Origin: JAHDFB01 sp964607315
GTDB lineage: Bacteria; Bacteroidota; Bacteroidia; Chitinophagales; Saprospiraceae
Reading direction: 5' to 3'
Assembly: GCA_964607315.1 (NCBI GenBank)
Contig: CAZSKA010000001.1
Location: forward strand, 6,934 to 70,933
DNA: 64,000 nucleotides
The position numbers and the translations under genes are program-made. Shown one piece after another: positions 25,597 through 34,628 of this stretch (the stretch's first letter is position 1; each line of letters opens with the position of its first letter). Under the pieces are notes generated by a model that did no database searches, was not told the DNA's origin, and worked only from the letters and a program-made list of their open reading frames with translations.

Positions 25597-25841
25597 TTCT
25601 TTCGGATGGCTTCTATTTCTTTCATACGAATGTCAATTAATGAATCCTTTAATCTTTGATAATCATTTTCTCTTCGAACAACACAAAGTGAATCCATTAA
25701 GGTATCAATTTCTGGAACCCTAGCACTAAAAAGGGAGTCGATATATTTACGTTCTTCCTTATTTAGTCTGACTTTAGGTGCATCAGCAGTGCAGGATAAA
25801 AGTAAGGTTGAAAGAATTAATATGCAGATGTGTTTTATCAT
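25593..25841 (-). CDS. Small lipoprotein, unknown (LptB operon, gene 3)
   Basis: An 82-residue predicted lipoprotein: MIKHICILILSTLLLSC, lipobox L-L-S-C, then a charged helical remainder (KVRLNKEERKYIDSLFSARVPEIDTLMDSLC ... MKEIEAIRKK) that could be a coiled coil. It overlaps lptB by 4 nt (25838-25841) and the next lipoprotein gene by 4 nt, so the set is translationally coupled. The function is unknown; a role at the outer membrane with lipopolysaccharide export is an inference from position only. Confidence 0.7.
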   Translation of the reverse strand: MIKHICILILSTLLLSCTADAPKVRLNKEERKYIDSLFSARVPEIDTLMDSLCVVRRENDYQRLKDSLIDIRMKEIEAIRKK

Positions 25842-26569
25842 ATTTTCTTACGTAATTCAAAATGACTTCCTAAGTATAATCTCCTAGCTTCTTCATCATT
25901 GGCTAAACTTTCTGCTGTTCCTTCCTTTAATATTCTACCTTCATACATCAAGTAAGCTCTATCTGTAATGGACAATGTTTCTTGAACATTATGATCAGTA
26001 ATTAAAATACCTATGTTTCTGTTTTTAAGTTGTGCCACTATCTGCTGAATATCTTCTACTGCAATAGGATCTATCCCCGCAAAAGGCTCATCTAATAATA
26101 TAAATTTAGGATCAGTAGCAAGCGCTCTTGCAATCTCCGTTCGCCTTCTTTCACCTCCACTTAATGTATCTCCTATTCCTTTTCTAACTTTCTGTAAACT
26201 GAATTCTTCTATTAGACTTTCTAATTTGTCTTTCTGTTCGGCTTTACTCAGATCCGTCATCTCCAAAACAGCCTTTATATTATCTTCCACCGTTAATTTA
26301 CGGAAAACAGAAGCTTCCTGTGGTAAGTAACCTACTCCTTTTCTCGCTCTACGGTACATGGCTAATTTCGTAATTTCCTCTCCGTCTAAATAAACTTTTC
26401 CACTATACGGCTTTATAAAACCGACCACCATATAAAATGTAGTTGTTTTACCAGCACCATTTGGACCTAAGAGCCCTACAATTTCTCCTTGGGAAACTTC
26501 TACAGATACACCTCGAACAACTTCTCGCTTGCCATATTTTTTAACAAGGTTTTCAGATCGTAAAACCAT
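25838..26569 (-). CDS. lptB: Lipopolysaccharide export ABC transporter ATP-binding protein LptB
   Basis: This is the cytoplasmic ATPase that drives LPS extraction through LptFG and the Lpt bridge. Walker A is GLLGPNGAGKTTT, the Q-loop region is GVGYLPQEASVFRKLTVEDNI, the signature is DTLSGGERRRTEIARAL, and Walker B is FILLDEPFAGIDPIAVEDIQ, all in the LptB pattern. The longest frame starts at 26590, overlapping the upstream gene by 20 nt. I chose the ATG at 26569 because family members start M-x-L-x-x-x-N-L-V-K-K-Y and this one lies right after the upstream stop. Two small lipoprotein genes are coupled downstream. Confidence 0.95.
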   Translation of the reverse strand: MVLRSENLVKKYGKREVVRGVSVEVSQGEIVGLLGPNGAGKTTTFYMVVGFIKPYSGKVYLDGEEITKLAMYRRARKGVGYLPQEASVFRKLTVEDNIKAVLEMTDLSKAEQKDKLESLIEEFSLQKVRKGIGDTLSGGERRRTEIARALATDPKFILLDEPFAGIDPIAVEDIQQIVAQLKNRNIGILITDHNVQETLSITDRAYLMYEGRILKEGTAESLANDEEARRLYLGSHFELRKKI

Positions 26570-26570
26570 T

Positions 26571-28178
26571 TTATTTGAACTCATCTCCATTTATTTTGAC
26601 ATCAAGTGTCCAGTTTGGTTTTAGTGGCTCCAATGTTTTTTTGAGCCACCTCTCTGACCTTTCCTTTCGGAAAAAATCTCCTGGGTCCCAACGACCATTT
26701 CCATTTAGGTCTTCAGTAAGGCGCACTTCATATTTTCCAGGCTTTAGTCCCGATAAAGTTACTGCATAACTTTCTTTATTTTTTATAAATCGAGTGATTT
26801 TATTCTGTGATTCAGTAATCTCTACAATATATGATATTTCTTTATTTAGGGAGTCAAGCTCCAAAGCAATTTCTCCAAACACCGCTTTTTGATTCACGAT
26901 AAATGGTGCATTTATAGAATCTTTGATAACTCCTAAATTCGTTTCTATAGCTTCTGGTAGAATTTCTATCTGATGGTTTTGACCTTCTACCCATTTTGAT
27001 ACAACCTTTAATATTCTAGGGTCTTTTTTATCTCTAAAAACGTCTGCTTTTAATCGGACATCAGCCGTATCAATTACAGCAAATTTATCGGCATCGAAAT
27101 TTTTAACTGGCGCGTTAAAGTCAATAATTAATGAATCATATGAGCTTATAGGAATTTTTGTACTTGCATTTACGAGTGTATATGTATTCTCTTTTTTAGA
27201 GATTTTTTCGTCTTCGTATGATTTTAAAATAATAGTGTCTGAAAGCGACTTAGGATTTATGATTAGTTCTCTTTCTAGATTATTATTGTGCCAAAGAAAA
27301 GCAGTATCCTTATTAATATAAATCTCTAAATCTCTGATTCCACCTTCTACCAGATAATCAAGGGAATCAATGGCTCTATTAAAAGTTAATTTCAATTCAC
27401 CTTTACTCTGTATTTTAGATGTTATACGAAGAGGATATGGTGCCTCAAACATGCCAATGTCAACATTCCTTAAAGTAGAGTCTAAATAAATGGCATCTCC
27501 AAAAAAGCCTATTTTTTCACTTTCTTGGTCCTTGTAATAGTTTAAATTGTTATCATTTATTGCAACAATTTGAAAACTATCTTTTCGTATATTTTTGATG
27601 TTATAAGCTCCAGATTCATCTGTTTTGGTAAAGTATAATGGACTTTGTTTGTATGCAGCCGAATCTTGTAAATCAGCATATACAGCAACGATTACTTCAC
27701 TTGATGGATTTCCTGTATAGTCGTCTATAACTTTTCCTGAAATTTCTAAAGAATCTAAGAACGAACCGGTAGAAAAAACAAAGGTGTAATTATCCATTGA
27801 ATTTGATGCCGAATAATCTTCTATTGCTCCTCCCAAATTAATCGTATATGTTGTACTATCTAACAACTCTTCTTCTTTGTCGAACTCCAAAACGAGTGTT
27901 TTCCGTTTTAAATCTACTTTTAGGTCGTGTTTTAATGGAGGAGATACGATTATTTGGTTTTGATTTTTTAAAACGACCCATTCTTTAAACACAAGCTCTA
28001 TGGGCTGTTTTTCAAAGAACACCTGTTGGTTAGGCGTAGAGAGCAAAGAATCGGGAAGCGGGGCAGTAGTATCAGCTGGTCCACCTAGAGGATCTGCTTG
28101 AACAGCGCACGAATCAGCTAGGAACATGTAAAAACATGCTATTAGGCAGAATAAGAATATGGATACTATATTTTTCAT
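26571..28178 (-). CDS. Ig-like (SbsA-type) domain lipoprotein
   Basis: A 535-residue exported protein with a lipoprotein signal ending L-A-D-S-C-A. After it comes the family opening ADPLGGPADTTAP, with P-x-G-G-x-x-D-T-x-x-P common to Bacteroidota Ig-like lipoproteins. The first domain contains IELVFKEWVVLKNQNQIIVSPPL and TTYTINLGGAIEDYSASNSMDNYTFVFST, a bacterial Ig-like (Big_5) fold. A carboxypeptidase-regulatory-like domain follows at about 155-235 (ISGKVIDDYTGNPSSEVIVAVYADL). The C terminus has LKPGKYEVRLTEDLNGNGRWDPGDF. It heads the lptB operon. Exact role unknown. Confidence 0.85.
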   Translation of the reverse strand: MKNIVSIFLFCLIACFYMFLADSCAVQADPLGGPADTTAPLPDSLLSTPNQQVFFEKQPIELVFKEWVVLKNQNQIIVSPPLKHDLKVDLKRKTLVLEFDKEEELLDSTTYTINLGGAIEDYSASNSMDNYTFVFSTGSFLDSLEISGKVIDDYTGNPSSEVIVAVYADLQDSAAYKQSPLYFTKTDESGAYNIKNIRKDSFQIVAINDNNLNYYKDQESEKIGFFGDAIYLDSTLRNVDIGMFEAPYPLRITSKIQSKGELKLTFNRAIDSLDYLVEGGIRDLEIYINKDTAFLWHNNNLERELIINPKSLSDTIILKSYEDEKISKKENTYTLVNASTKIPISSYDSLIIDFNAPVKNFDADKFAVIDTADVRLKADVFRDKKDPRILKVVSKWVEGQNHQIEILPEAIETNLGVIKDSINAPFIVNQKAVFGEIALELDSLNKEISYIVEITESQNKITRFIKNKESYAVTLSGLKPGKYEVRLTEDLNGNGRWDPGDFFRKERSERWLKKTLEPLKPNWTLDVKINGDEFK

Positions 28179-28310
28179 TATTTGGGCCCCCGAGCCCTAT
28201 TTATTTCAAACTATGAACGTATTATATAATAAAAAGCGCCTTGCTTGGCACAATATTATGATTTCTTTTACAATTTTAAGTTTAGCATTCACTAAGTTAA
28301 TAATTAAAAC

Positions 28311-29123
28311 ATGCGTTATAAATCAGCAACCACGCTATTATTTTTTGTTTTAGCATTTATTTTTATACTTCTTTTATTGATTTTGAAAGGGGATTATTGG
28401 TATTTTTTGATCATTCCTTTTATCGTATGCGTTGTGGGTTTATTAGCTTTTAAATCACCCATTGACCGCTATTTTTTCAAATATCAAGAAGTGGGATTTG
28501 TGGATAAGATTCAGGCTATGTTGAAGATAGAATATCCTATTATAGAGACGTTTTCTCCAGAAAAACAAAAGGAATTTTATGATCGATTATTCTATTTCAT
28601 GTATGAAAGGAATTCCTATTTAGTTACAGAAGAGACCGAAGATCTAGAAATGTTACACAGTTTGATCATATGTGCTCCGGGAGTGATTTTAAGCATGGAA
28701 GGAAAGAAAGACGAAGGCAAGGACATTCAGCGAATCGCAGCGTATAAACACCCTTTTCCTTCTCCTAAAATGAAGTTTTTACATGCTGCTGAGTACGATG
28801 AAGAAGATGGGGTGATTATCGTTTCTTTGGAACAAATGATAATGTCTCAACGAAATCCAGAAAGTTATTTTCCTATCACCTATTTCATGTGGGCTGAACG
28901 TAAGGTAGCTGTAAGTGGCGGGTTCCCTACGGTCCCCAAAGGCTTCGATGAAAAATTTCAAGAACTTTGGGGTTTCACCCAAAAAAGTGCGGAAAGCTTT
29001 ATGGGATATGAGTTGAGAAATCTACCTGCTATGGCAATTTGTGCTTATATGCTTAGACGTGAAAATCTAGATGCTTTATTTCCTGGATTTTCTTCGGAGA
29101 TAAAGAATTATTTGCGGGCATAA
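28311..29123 (+). CDS. MtfA-like membrane protein lacking the HExxH zinc motif
   Basis: A 270-residue protein with two N-terminal membrane helices (residues 8-26 and 31-47). The body has features of the MtfA peptidase family (FSPEKQKEFYDRLFYFMYERNSYLVTEETEDLEMLHSLIICAPGVILSM and DEEDGVIIVSLEQMIMSQRNPESYFPITYFMWA). The zinc-binding HEFAH helix expected after this region is absent; the sequence reads AERKVAVSGGFP. I infer a non-enzymatic relative. The family assignment is moderate, since it rests on pattern only. It is followed 44 nt later by an ABC exporter. Confidence 0.5.
   Translation: MRYKSATTLLFFVLAFIFILLLLILKGDYWYFLIIPFIVCVVGLLAFKSPIDRYFFKYQEVGFVDKIQAMLKIEYPIIETFSPEKQKEFYDRLFYFMYERNSYLVTEETEDLEMLHSLIICAPGVILSMEGKKDEGKDIQRIAAYKHPFPSPKMKFLHAAEYDEEDGVIIVSLEQMIMSQRNPESYFPITYFMWAERKVAVSGGFPTVPKGFDEKFQELWGFTQKSAESFMGYELRNLPAMAICAYMLRRENLDALFPGFSSEIKNYLRA
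28966..28983. repeat. Dispersed palindrome copy: TTTGGG/CCCAAA
   Basis: Perfect 6-bp arms around GTTTCA, inside the MtfA-like gene. Confidence 0.55.
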
Positions 29124-29167
29124 GCGTAATATTGCAACATTAAAAAAATAAAGCTGTTTTAAAGCGG

Positions 29168-30916
29168 ATGAAAGGAAACAAGATGGATTGGGATTTACTG
29201 AAACGTGTGGTGCGTCAGGCGAGGCCATATCGCGTTTTGTTCTATTTCTGCTTGTCACTTGCCATCCTTCTAGCTCCGCTTAATGTGCTTCGTCCTTATC
29301 TTATCAATATCATGGTTGATGATTACATCCTGAAAAGTGATATGACGGGATTGACACGAATGGCAATGATATTTATAGGTGTTGTATTGTTGACAGTTTT
29401 AGCCAGGTATTTATTTACCTATAAAGTAAATGTTCTCGGACAATCTGTAATAAAGGATCTTAGGATCAAGGTGTTTAGCCATCTCACAAGCTTGAAATTA
29501 TCATATTTCGATAAGACGCCAATAGGAACTTCCACTACACGTACGATTAACGATATAGAAACGATTAATAGGATTTTCACGCAAGGAGTAATTACCATTA
29601 TTGCGGACCTGTTCTCTATGATAGTAATTATAATTGTCATGTTTGTGACTTCATGGAAATTGACAGTGATTTGTCTATTAACTATGCCTTTAATGATGAT
29701 TGCTACTTATATTTTTAAGGAGAAAGTAAAAGTGGCGTTCCAAAAAGTGAGAAATCAAATCTCTACAATGAATGCTTTTTTGAATGAACGGATTACCGGT
29801 ATGCGGATAGTTCAAATTTTCAATAAAGAGAAGCAAGAGATAGAGAAGTTTGATGAAATAAACTCTAAGTATAAGCAGGCAAACTTGGATTCTATATTTT
29901 ACTATGCGGTATTTTATCCAGTGGTAGAAATCATCTCCGCACTCTCTCTCGCATTGATGATTTGGTGGGGTGCAGGAGCTTATATTCAGGATCAGGTGAG
30001 TTTTGGTGCATTGGTAGCTTTCCAAGTTTACTTAAGTATGTTATTCCGTCCGCTCCGAATGTTAGCCGATTCTTTTAATACCCTTCAAATGGGATTAGTT
30101 GCTGCAGATAGAGTTTTCAAAGTAATTGACACTAATGATCAAATTAGTGATGTAGGTTCTATAGCGGTAGAAAATTTTGAAGGAGCGGTAGAGTTTGATC
30201 AGGTCAGATTTAGTTACGATGGTAAAACAGATGTGCTAAAAGACTTAAGTTTCAAAATACCGAAGAATAATACCTTGGCTATTGTGGGAAGTACAGGTTC
30301 AGGGAAAAGTACGATTATAAATACGCTGAATAGATTTTATGAAATCAGTGATGGAAGTATAAAAGTTGATGGGATAGATGTAAGAGAATATCGACTGGAT
30401 TCGCTAAGGAATAGAATGGCGACGGTATTACAAGATGTATTTCTATTCAGTGGAAGTTTAATGGATAATATAACATTAAGAGATCCTTCTATAAGTGAAG
30501 AGAAGGTGATTCAGGCGTCGAAGCTAATAGGTGCACATGAATTTTTCGTGAATATGCCAGGAGCATATAACTTCAAGGTTTTAGAACGCGGAAACAATAT
30601 GTCCATGGGACAAAGACAATTGATTTCATTTGTGAGAGCATTAGTTTTTGATCCAGATATATTGATACTAGACGAAGCGACTTCATCTATTGATACAGAA
30701 ACGGAAGCAATCATTCAGAATGCCATAGAGAAATTAATAGTGAATAGAACATCTATAGTGATTGCGCACAGACTATCTACTATCCGTAATGCGGATAAGA
30801 TTATGGTGTTAAGCAATGGAGAAATATTGGAGTATGGCTCGCATGATGAGTTGATAGAAAAAGAAGGTGGTCATTATAGAGAGATGCATGAATTGCAGTT
30901 TCAAGCTCATGGGTAG
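29168..30916 (+). CDS. ABC exporter, fused membrane and ATPase domains
   Basis: A 582-residue half-transporter of the ABC type I exporter class (lipid or multidrug export, MsbA/YknV-like). Residues 20-300 hold six membrane helices. The ATPase domain follows: Walker A VGSTGSGKSTIINTL, signature RGNNMSMGQRQLISFVRAL (usually L-S-V-G-Q in this branch, Met here) and Walker B ILILDEATSSIDTETEAIIQ, with the switch His in VIAHRLST. Such proteins act as homo- or heterodimers; no partner is adjacent. Two starts are possible, 29168 and 29183; the second has AAAGGAAAC just upstream. Substrate unknown. Confidence 0.92.
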   Translation: MKGNKMDWDLLKRVVRQARPYRVLFYFCLSLAILLAPLNVLRPYLINIMVDDYILKSDMTGLTRMAMIFIGVVLLTVLARYLFTYKVNVLGQSVIKDLRIKVFSHLTSLKLSYFDKTPIGTSTTRTINDIETINRIFTQGVITIIADLFSMIVIIIVMFVTSWKLTVICLLTMPLMMIATYIFKEKVKVAFQKVRNQISTMNAFLNERITGMRIVQIFNKEKQEIEKFDEINSKYKQANLDSIFYYAVFYPVVEIISALSLALMIWWGAGAYIQDQVSFGALVAFQVYLSMLFRPLRMLADSFNTLQMGLVAADRVFKVIDTNDQISDVGSIAVENFEGAVEFDQVRFSYDGKTDVLKDLSFKIPKNNTLAIVGSTGSGKSTIINTLNRFYEISDGSIKVDGIDVREYRLDSLRNRMATVLQDVFLFSGSLMDNITLRDPSISEEKVIQASKLIGAHEFFVNMPGAYNFKVLERGNNMSMGQRQLISFVRALVFDPDILILDEATSSIDTETEAIIQNAIEKLIVNRTSIVIAHRLSTIRNADKIMVLSNGEILEYGSHDELIEKEGGHYREMHELQFQAHG

Positions 30917-30945
30917 GATAAAAAAATAATCTCTAAAACGATACC

Positions 30946-31587
30946 ATGAAATCTAATCTTAAGAAAGTATTCAAGTATTTTTTGCTATCTGTTTTAGCTA
31001 TAGGTTTCATACTTTTAATTAGTATTCCTTTAATTTTCAAGATAGCATTCGGGCCAACAATTGAAAATGTTGAAATAAACCAGACAATAGGAGGTAAGTT
31101 AGTTTGTAAGTCTATATACAATGCAGATATGGGTTCTTGGTATTATGACATCAATTATGAATATTATGGTGAAGAGGGACAAGCTATAAAAGTAGGTACT
31201 GGTGAATATTATGGAAGAGAATGGTATAAAAATGAGCAGCTATTAAAAATAGGAGAGTGGTATATATTAAAAACGGGCTATAATTACGATAGAGATAAAT
31301 TACTTGTAGGGGATCTTTCAGAAGATAATTGGAAAGAAATAATTATCTCGCCTAATACAATTAAGGAAGATAGTTTATGGAAAGCGGAGGGAATATTGGT
31401 TAATGGTAATAGGAGCCCAGAAGAATCTTTTATAAAGGAAATTAGAGATAATGAAGTCATTGTTGAATATCTATATCAAAGTGGAGATAAGTATGAAGAA
31501 CAGGAAGTTCGACAAATCAAGTATATTTTTAATGATGATAAAGGGACGTTAAAAATGAGTGAGATAAAATTAATAGAGACAAAATAG
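30946..31587 (+). CDS. Unknown protein with one N-terminal membrane helix
   Basis: 213 residues: a basic start (MKSNLKKVFKYF), one membrane helix at about 12-33 (LLSVLAIGFILLISIPLIF), then a Tyr-, Asn- and Glu-rich beta-type domain (YYDINYEYYGEEGQAIKVGTGEYYGREW). No family is recognised. It lies 4 nt upstream of a lipoprotein hydrolase gene on the same strand, so the two probably form an operon. The repeated Y-Y-G and Y-Y patterns suggest an exported beta-sheet protein. Confidence 0.6.
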   Translation: MKSNLKKVFKYFLLSVLAIGFILLISIPLIFKIAFGPTIENVEINQTIGGKLVCKSIYNADMGSWYYDINYEYYGEEGQAIKVGTGEYYGREWYKNEQLLKIGEWYILKTGYNYDRDKLLVGDLSEDNWKEIIISPNTIKEDSLWKAEGILVNGNRSPEESFIKEIRDNEVIVEYLYQSGDKYEEQEVRQIKYIFNDDKGTLKMSEIKLIETK

Positions 31588-31591
31588 CATA

Positions 31592-32524
31592 ATGAAGAAA
31601 ACATTAATTCTAGTGTTAATGAGTTTTATAGGGCTTGTTGCATGTAAACATAGCACTCTAGAAAAAGAGATAGTGAATAAAGAACAAGTCAAGTATTCTG
31701 AATTCATGGAAGAAAATTATGAGTCTTATATTCCGAATTTACCACCAAAAGCAGTATTGATATTGTTTGGTGGTTTTCCAGAAAGTCCATCTGATATAAG
31801 AAGAGAATTTGACATTCTTGATATTGTAAAAGAAAATAATATAGCTCTGATTTTATCAACCTTGAATCAGAAATTATGGTTAGAGGAAGATGAAAAACAA
31901 GAACTAGCTAAGGAATTACAAAACATTATTGAAAAGCATAAGTTGCCAACAGATAATATTTACATCGGAGGCTTTTCAAGTGGAGGTTTAGTAAGTATGT
32001 TAATAAGTGATTTTATTGTTGGAATGAAGCAATTTTATATTGACCCCAAAGGGGTTTTTATCGCAGATTCTCCCATTGATTTAGAAGCATTATATAGGTC
32101 ATCAGAAAAAAACTTAGAGAACAATTTTTCAGAACCGGCTATTCAAGAAAGCACTTGGTTGATAGAAACATTAGGTTCTAACTTTGGAAACCCAAAGGAT
32201 AATATTCAAAAATATGAGGAAAAAGCAATTTTCACATATAGTACAGGCAATACATCTAATCTAGAGAAATTAAGACATACTAAAATTAGGCTTTATACAG
32301 AACCTGACACGCTTTGGTGGAAAGAAAATAGAATGGCTGAATTCGATCAGATGAATGCTTTTTACATTGAAAAACTTGCAGCACATCTGGAAAAAAAAGG
32401 ATTTGAAAACGTGGAATATATTCCTACAAAAAATAAAGGGTATAGAGCGAATGGCGATAGACATCCTCATAGCTGGTCAATAATAGACAAAGAAGAATTG
32501 ATAGAATGGATGTTGGAAAAATAA
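31592..32524 (+). CDS. Alpha/beta-hydrolase-like lipoprotein
   Basis: A 310-residue predicted lipoprotein (MKKTLILVLMSFIGLVAC, lipobox V-A-C). A hydrolase fold is suggested by the strand PPKAVLILFGGFPESPSD with an oxyanion-type loop, the nucleophile elbow YIGGFSSGGLVSML (Ser in G-F-S-S-G) and a C-terminal His in DRHPHSWSIIDKEELIEWM. Asp candidates lie in IADSPIDLEAL. An esterase-like reaction at the cell surface or in the periplasm is inferred. It is paired with the unknown membrane protein upstream. Confidence 0.72.
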   Translation: MKKTLILVLMSFIGLVACKHSTLEKEIVNKEQVKYSEFMEENYESYIPNLPPKAVLILFGGFPESPSDIRREFDILDIVKENNIALILSTLNQKLWLEEDEKQELAKELQNIIEKHKLPTDNIYIGGFSSGGLVSMLISDFIVGMKQFYIDPKGVFIADSPIDLEALYRSSEKNLENNFSEPAIQESTWLIETLGSNFGNPKDNIQKYEEKAIFTYSTGNTSNLEKLRHTKIRLYTEPDTLWWKENRMAEFDQMNAFYIEKLAAHLEKKGFENVEYIPTKNKGYRANGDRHPHSWSIIDKEELIEWMLEK

Positions 32525-32551
32525 ACAAGGTTTATTTCCAGATGTTCTAGA

Positions 32552-33583
32552 CTATTTCCTCAAAATAAACTCCGCCTGTATAGGATAATGATCAGAGAAT
32601 TCCTCCTTTCTCGTTTTGAAGTTTAAGGCATCAAAGTGTTCCGACATGAATAAATAATCAATCCGCAAAGATGGAATCGATCCATTAAATGAAGTTCCCA
32701 TACCATTTCCTCTTTTGGTAAAAGCATCTATATAATGATCTGCCATCTGAGCATAAACATAAGACTGTGGAACATCGTTGAAATCACCTCCTATAATCGT
32801 AGGATAATCAATTTCTTTAGCATGTTGAATAATCGCCTCTACTTGCTCTAGCCGCTCTTTTGTAAATTGATTATAGCGACCCATCATTCGTGCGATTCTA
32901 TCCCACGTCTGTTTTTCAACGATCTCTCCACTCGATCTCACATTGTCGGCTATTCGAGTCACATTATTGGATTCTAAATGCACAGAGTACAACCTTACCT
33001 TTTCACCGTTAAATAAAATATCTGCCCAAACACAGGTGTTGTTCTTTCCACCGAAATCGATGAATCCCGAATCTAGCACCCTGTGTGAACTTAAGATAAT
33101 GGTATTCTTATCTTTAAAAAACACCATTTCCTTGTCCTTTACTCTACTTTTTAATTCAGATATAATCTTCTTGTTTGTTTCCTGTAAGAAAAGTACATCA
33201 TCGTTTAGTTCATCAGAAAAAAGTCCGTAAAAACTTCTTTCCTGGTCACTTTCCACTTGAGTCGCTTTTGCTAAATTATAACTTGAAATATTAATGAGGT
33301 TTTCACTTTTAATCACCTTGGGAGAGTTAAAGCTGATAAATCTCATAGTGGCACTAATACCAATTAATAACGCACAAAATGAGATTAAACTATAAGTCCA
33401 TTTTGTAAAAACCCAAAAAATAAAGAAGGCTAAATTAATGGTGAATAATGCGGGATAAAGTAAACCGAGAATGGGAATATACTTACTAGCCATAGGTGTT
33501 ACATATGGAGAGAGGTAACTGATAAGCAGTAATAGAGCAAAGACAATATTAACTGCAAAAAGACTTGCACGAATAAACTTCAT
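32552..33583 (-). CDS. Endonuclease/exonuclease/phosphatase-family membrane protein
   Basis: A 343-residue protein with three N-terminal membrane helices in the first 90 residues, then a metal-dependent EEP domain. Motifs are visible in order: VLFLQETNKKI (the metal-binding Glu), RLYSVHLESNN (catalytic His region), IIGGDFNDVPQSYVY (Asp/Asn) and FSDHYPIQAEF (Asp-His). Members of this group hydrolyse phosphodiesters in nucleic acids, lipids or nucleotides; orientation relative to the membrane and substrate are unknown. It is downstream of a rhomboid gene, an association familiar from Flavobacteriia near mutL. Confidence 0.9.
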   Translation of the reverse strand: MKFIRASLFAVNIVFALLLLISYLSPYVTPMASKYIPILGLLYPALFTINLAFFIFWVFTKWTYSLISFCALLIGISATMRFISFNSPKVIKSENLINISSYNLAKATQVESDQERSFYGLFSDELNDDVLFLQETNKKIISELKSRVKDKEMVFFKDKNTIILSSHRVLDSGFIDFGGKNNTCVWADILFNGEKVRLYSVHLESNNVTRIADNVRSSGEIVEKQTWDRIARMMGRYNQFTKERLEQVEAIIQHAKEIDYPTIIGGDFNDVPQSYVYAQMADHYIDAFTKRGNGMGTSFNGSIPSLRIDYLFMSEHFDALNFKTRKEEFSDHYPIQAEFILRK

Positions 33584-33606
33584 ATAAGTTTTCTTGGGGG
33601 AAGTAA

Positions 33607-34524
33607 TTAGTTGTTTTTACTTGCTTTATCTAAAAATTCTTTTTCTTCCTTATTCAAGCTCGAAATTCCTTTTTTAGATATTTTATCTAATATAGCATCT
33701 AGTTTTTCTTGATGAGAAACTGTTTGCATGGTAGATTTTTTATTACTTGTTTTTGTCTTTGGAACAGTGGCCTTGTATTTTACACTAAGAGGAGATTTTG
33801 GTTTTTTCTGTGGCTTTGGCCTGAATAAATTCTTTATGGAATCAAAGGACTTATTCATCCATACTGAAGGATCAGAGTTGTTTTGTATCATAAGAACATA
33901 AAACCATCCCATCAACATACCGCCTATGTGTGCAAAGTGCCCACCAGTATTATCTAGACTTGCAATTCCGATTATATCTAGAATAATTAAGACTAAAGCA
34001 ACATACTTTATTTTGACATTTCCGATTAAAAGCAACCGTACTTCATTATTTGGTGCCACAATAGCAGACGCAACTACAAATGCCATTACTGCTGCTGAAG
34101 CTCCTAATGCTGGCCCAATTTTTACATTGAAAACGACAGCAAGTTGAATAAATACAATTCCCATGAGTCCTCCTAAAATATAAAGCGGGACGACTCTTTT
34201 ATCTCCTAATAAATCACCAAAGATTCTTCCAAACATGTGGAATACAATCATGTTAAACAAAAAGTGAAATAAGCCTTCATGTAAAAACATATATGTAAAT
34301 ATGCTCCACGGCTTCTTAAACATTTCAAGTAATGAAGGAGGAAGGGTAAAAAAATGTAAAAACTTCTTCTGTATTAGAAGATAGTCTGGACCTGAAGCAA
34401 GTGCAATAAAGGCATAAACAATCCATAAACTAACAAAAACCATAGCATTAATAATAATGAGACGAGTCACATTATTGCCATAATTGATTTGGCCTTTGAT
34501 ATCGTTATATATGGATCTGAACAT
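33607..34524 (-). CDS. Rhomboid-family intramembrane protease with C-terminal extension
   Basis: A 305-residue rhomboid. Residues 20-215 hold the membrane core with FLHEGLFHFLFNMIVFHMFG, catalytic Ser in ALGASAAVMAF and catalytic His in GGHFAHIGGMLMGW. The G-x-S-G consensus is altered at its last position (G-A-S-A). The C-terminal 75 residues are cytosolic, basic and then end in LDAILDKISKKGISSLNKEEKEFLDKASK, matching the short helical DUF6576-type tail seen on Bacteroidota rhomboids. It is followed by an EEP-family gene 23 nt downstream. Confidence 0.92.
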   Translation of the reverse strand: MFRSIYNDIKGQINYGNNVTRLIIINAMVFVSLWIVYAFIALASGPDYLLIQKKFLHFFTLPPSLLEMFKKPWSIFTYMFLHEGLFHFLFNMIVFHMFGRIFGDLLGDKRVVPLYILGGLMGIVFIQLAVVFNVKIGPALGASAAVMAFVVASAIVAPNNEVRLLLIGNVKIKYVALVLIILDIIGIASLDNTGGHFAHIGGMLMGWFYVLMIQNNSDPSVWMNKSFDSIKNLFRPKPQKKPKSPLSVKYKATVPKTKTSNKKSTMQTVSHQEKLDAILDKISKKGISSLNKEEKEFLDKASKNN

Positions 34525-34628
34525 AAAAAGCTTAGTACTTGTCTTGCTTAAACGAAGTATTAGTTAAAATGGTTTGGAATGGGAGATGTTTGTGTCTAAA
34601 ACACTTGTTTTATTATCGAAATAATGGT

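Noticed and set aside
25331..25723. 130-codon + strand frame across two small lipoprotein genes
   Set aside because: The minus-strand frames have clear lipoprotein signals and 4-nt operon overlaps; the + frame has neither promoter nor family.
32043..32056. CCCCAAAGGGG-type palindrome in the hydrolase lipoprotein gene
   Set aside because: The arms have the opposite polarity (CCC...GGG), so it is not counted with the TTTGGG...CCCAAA family.
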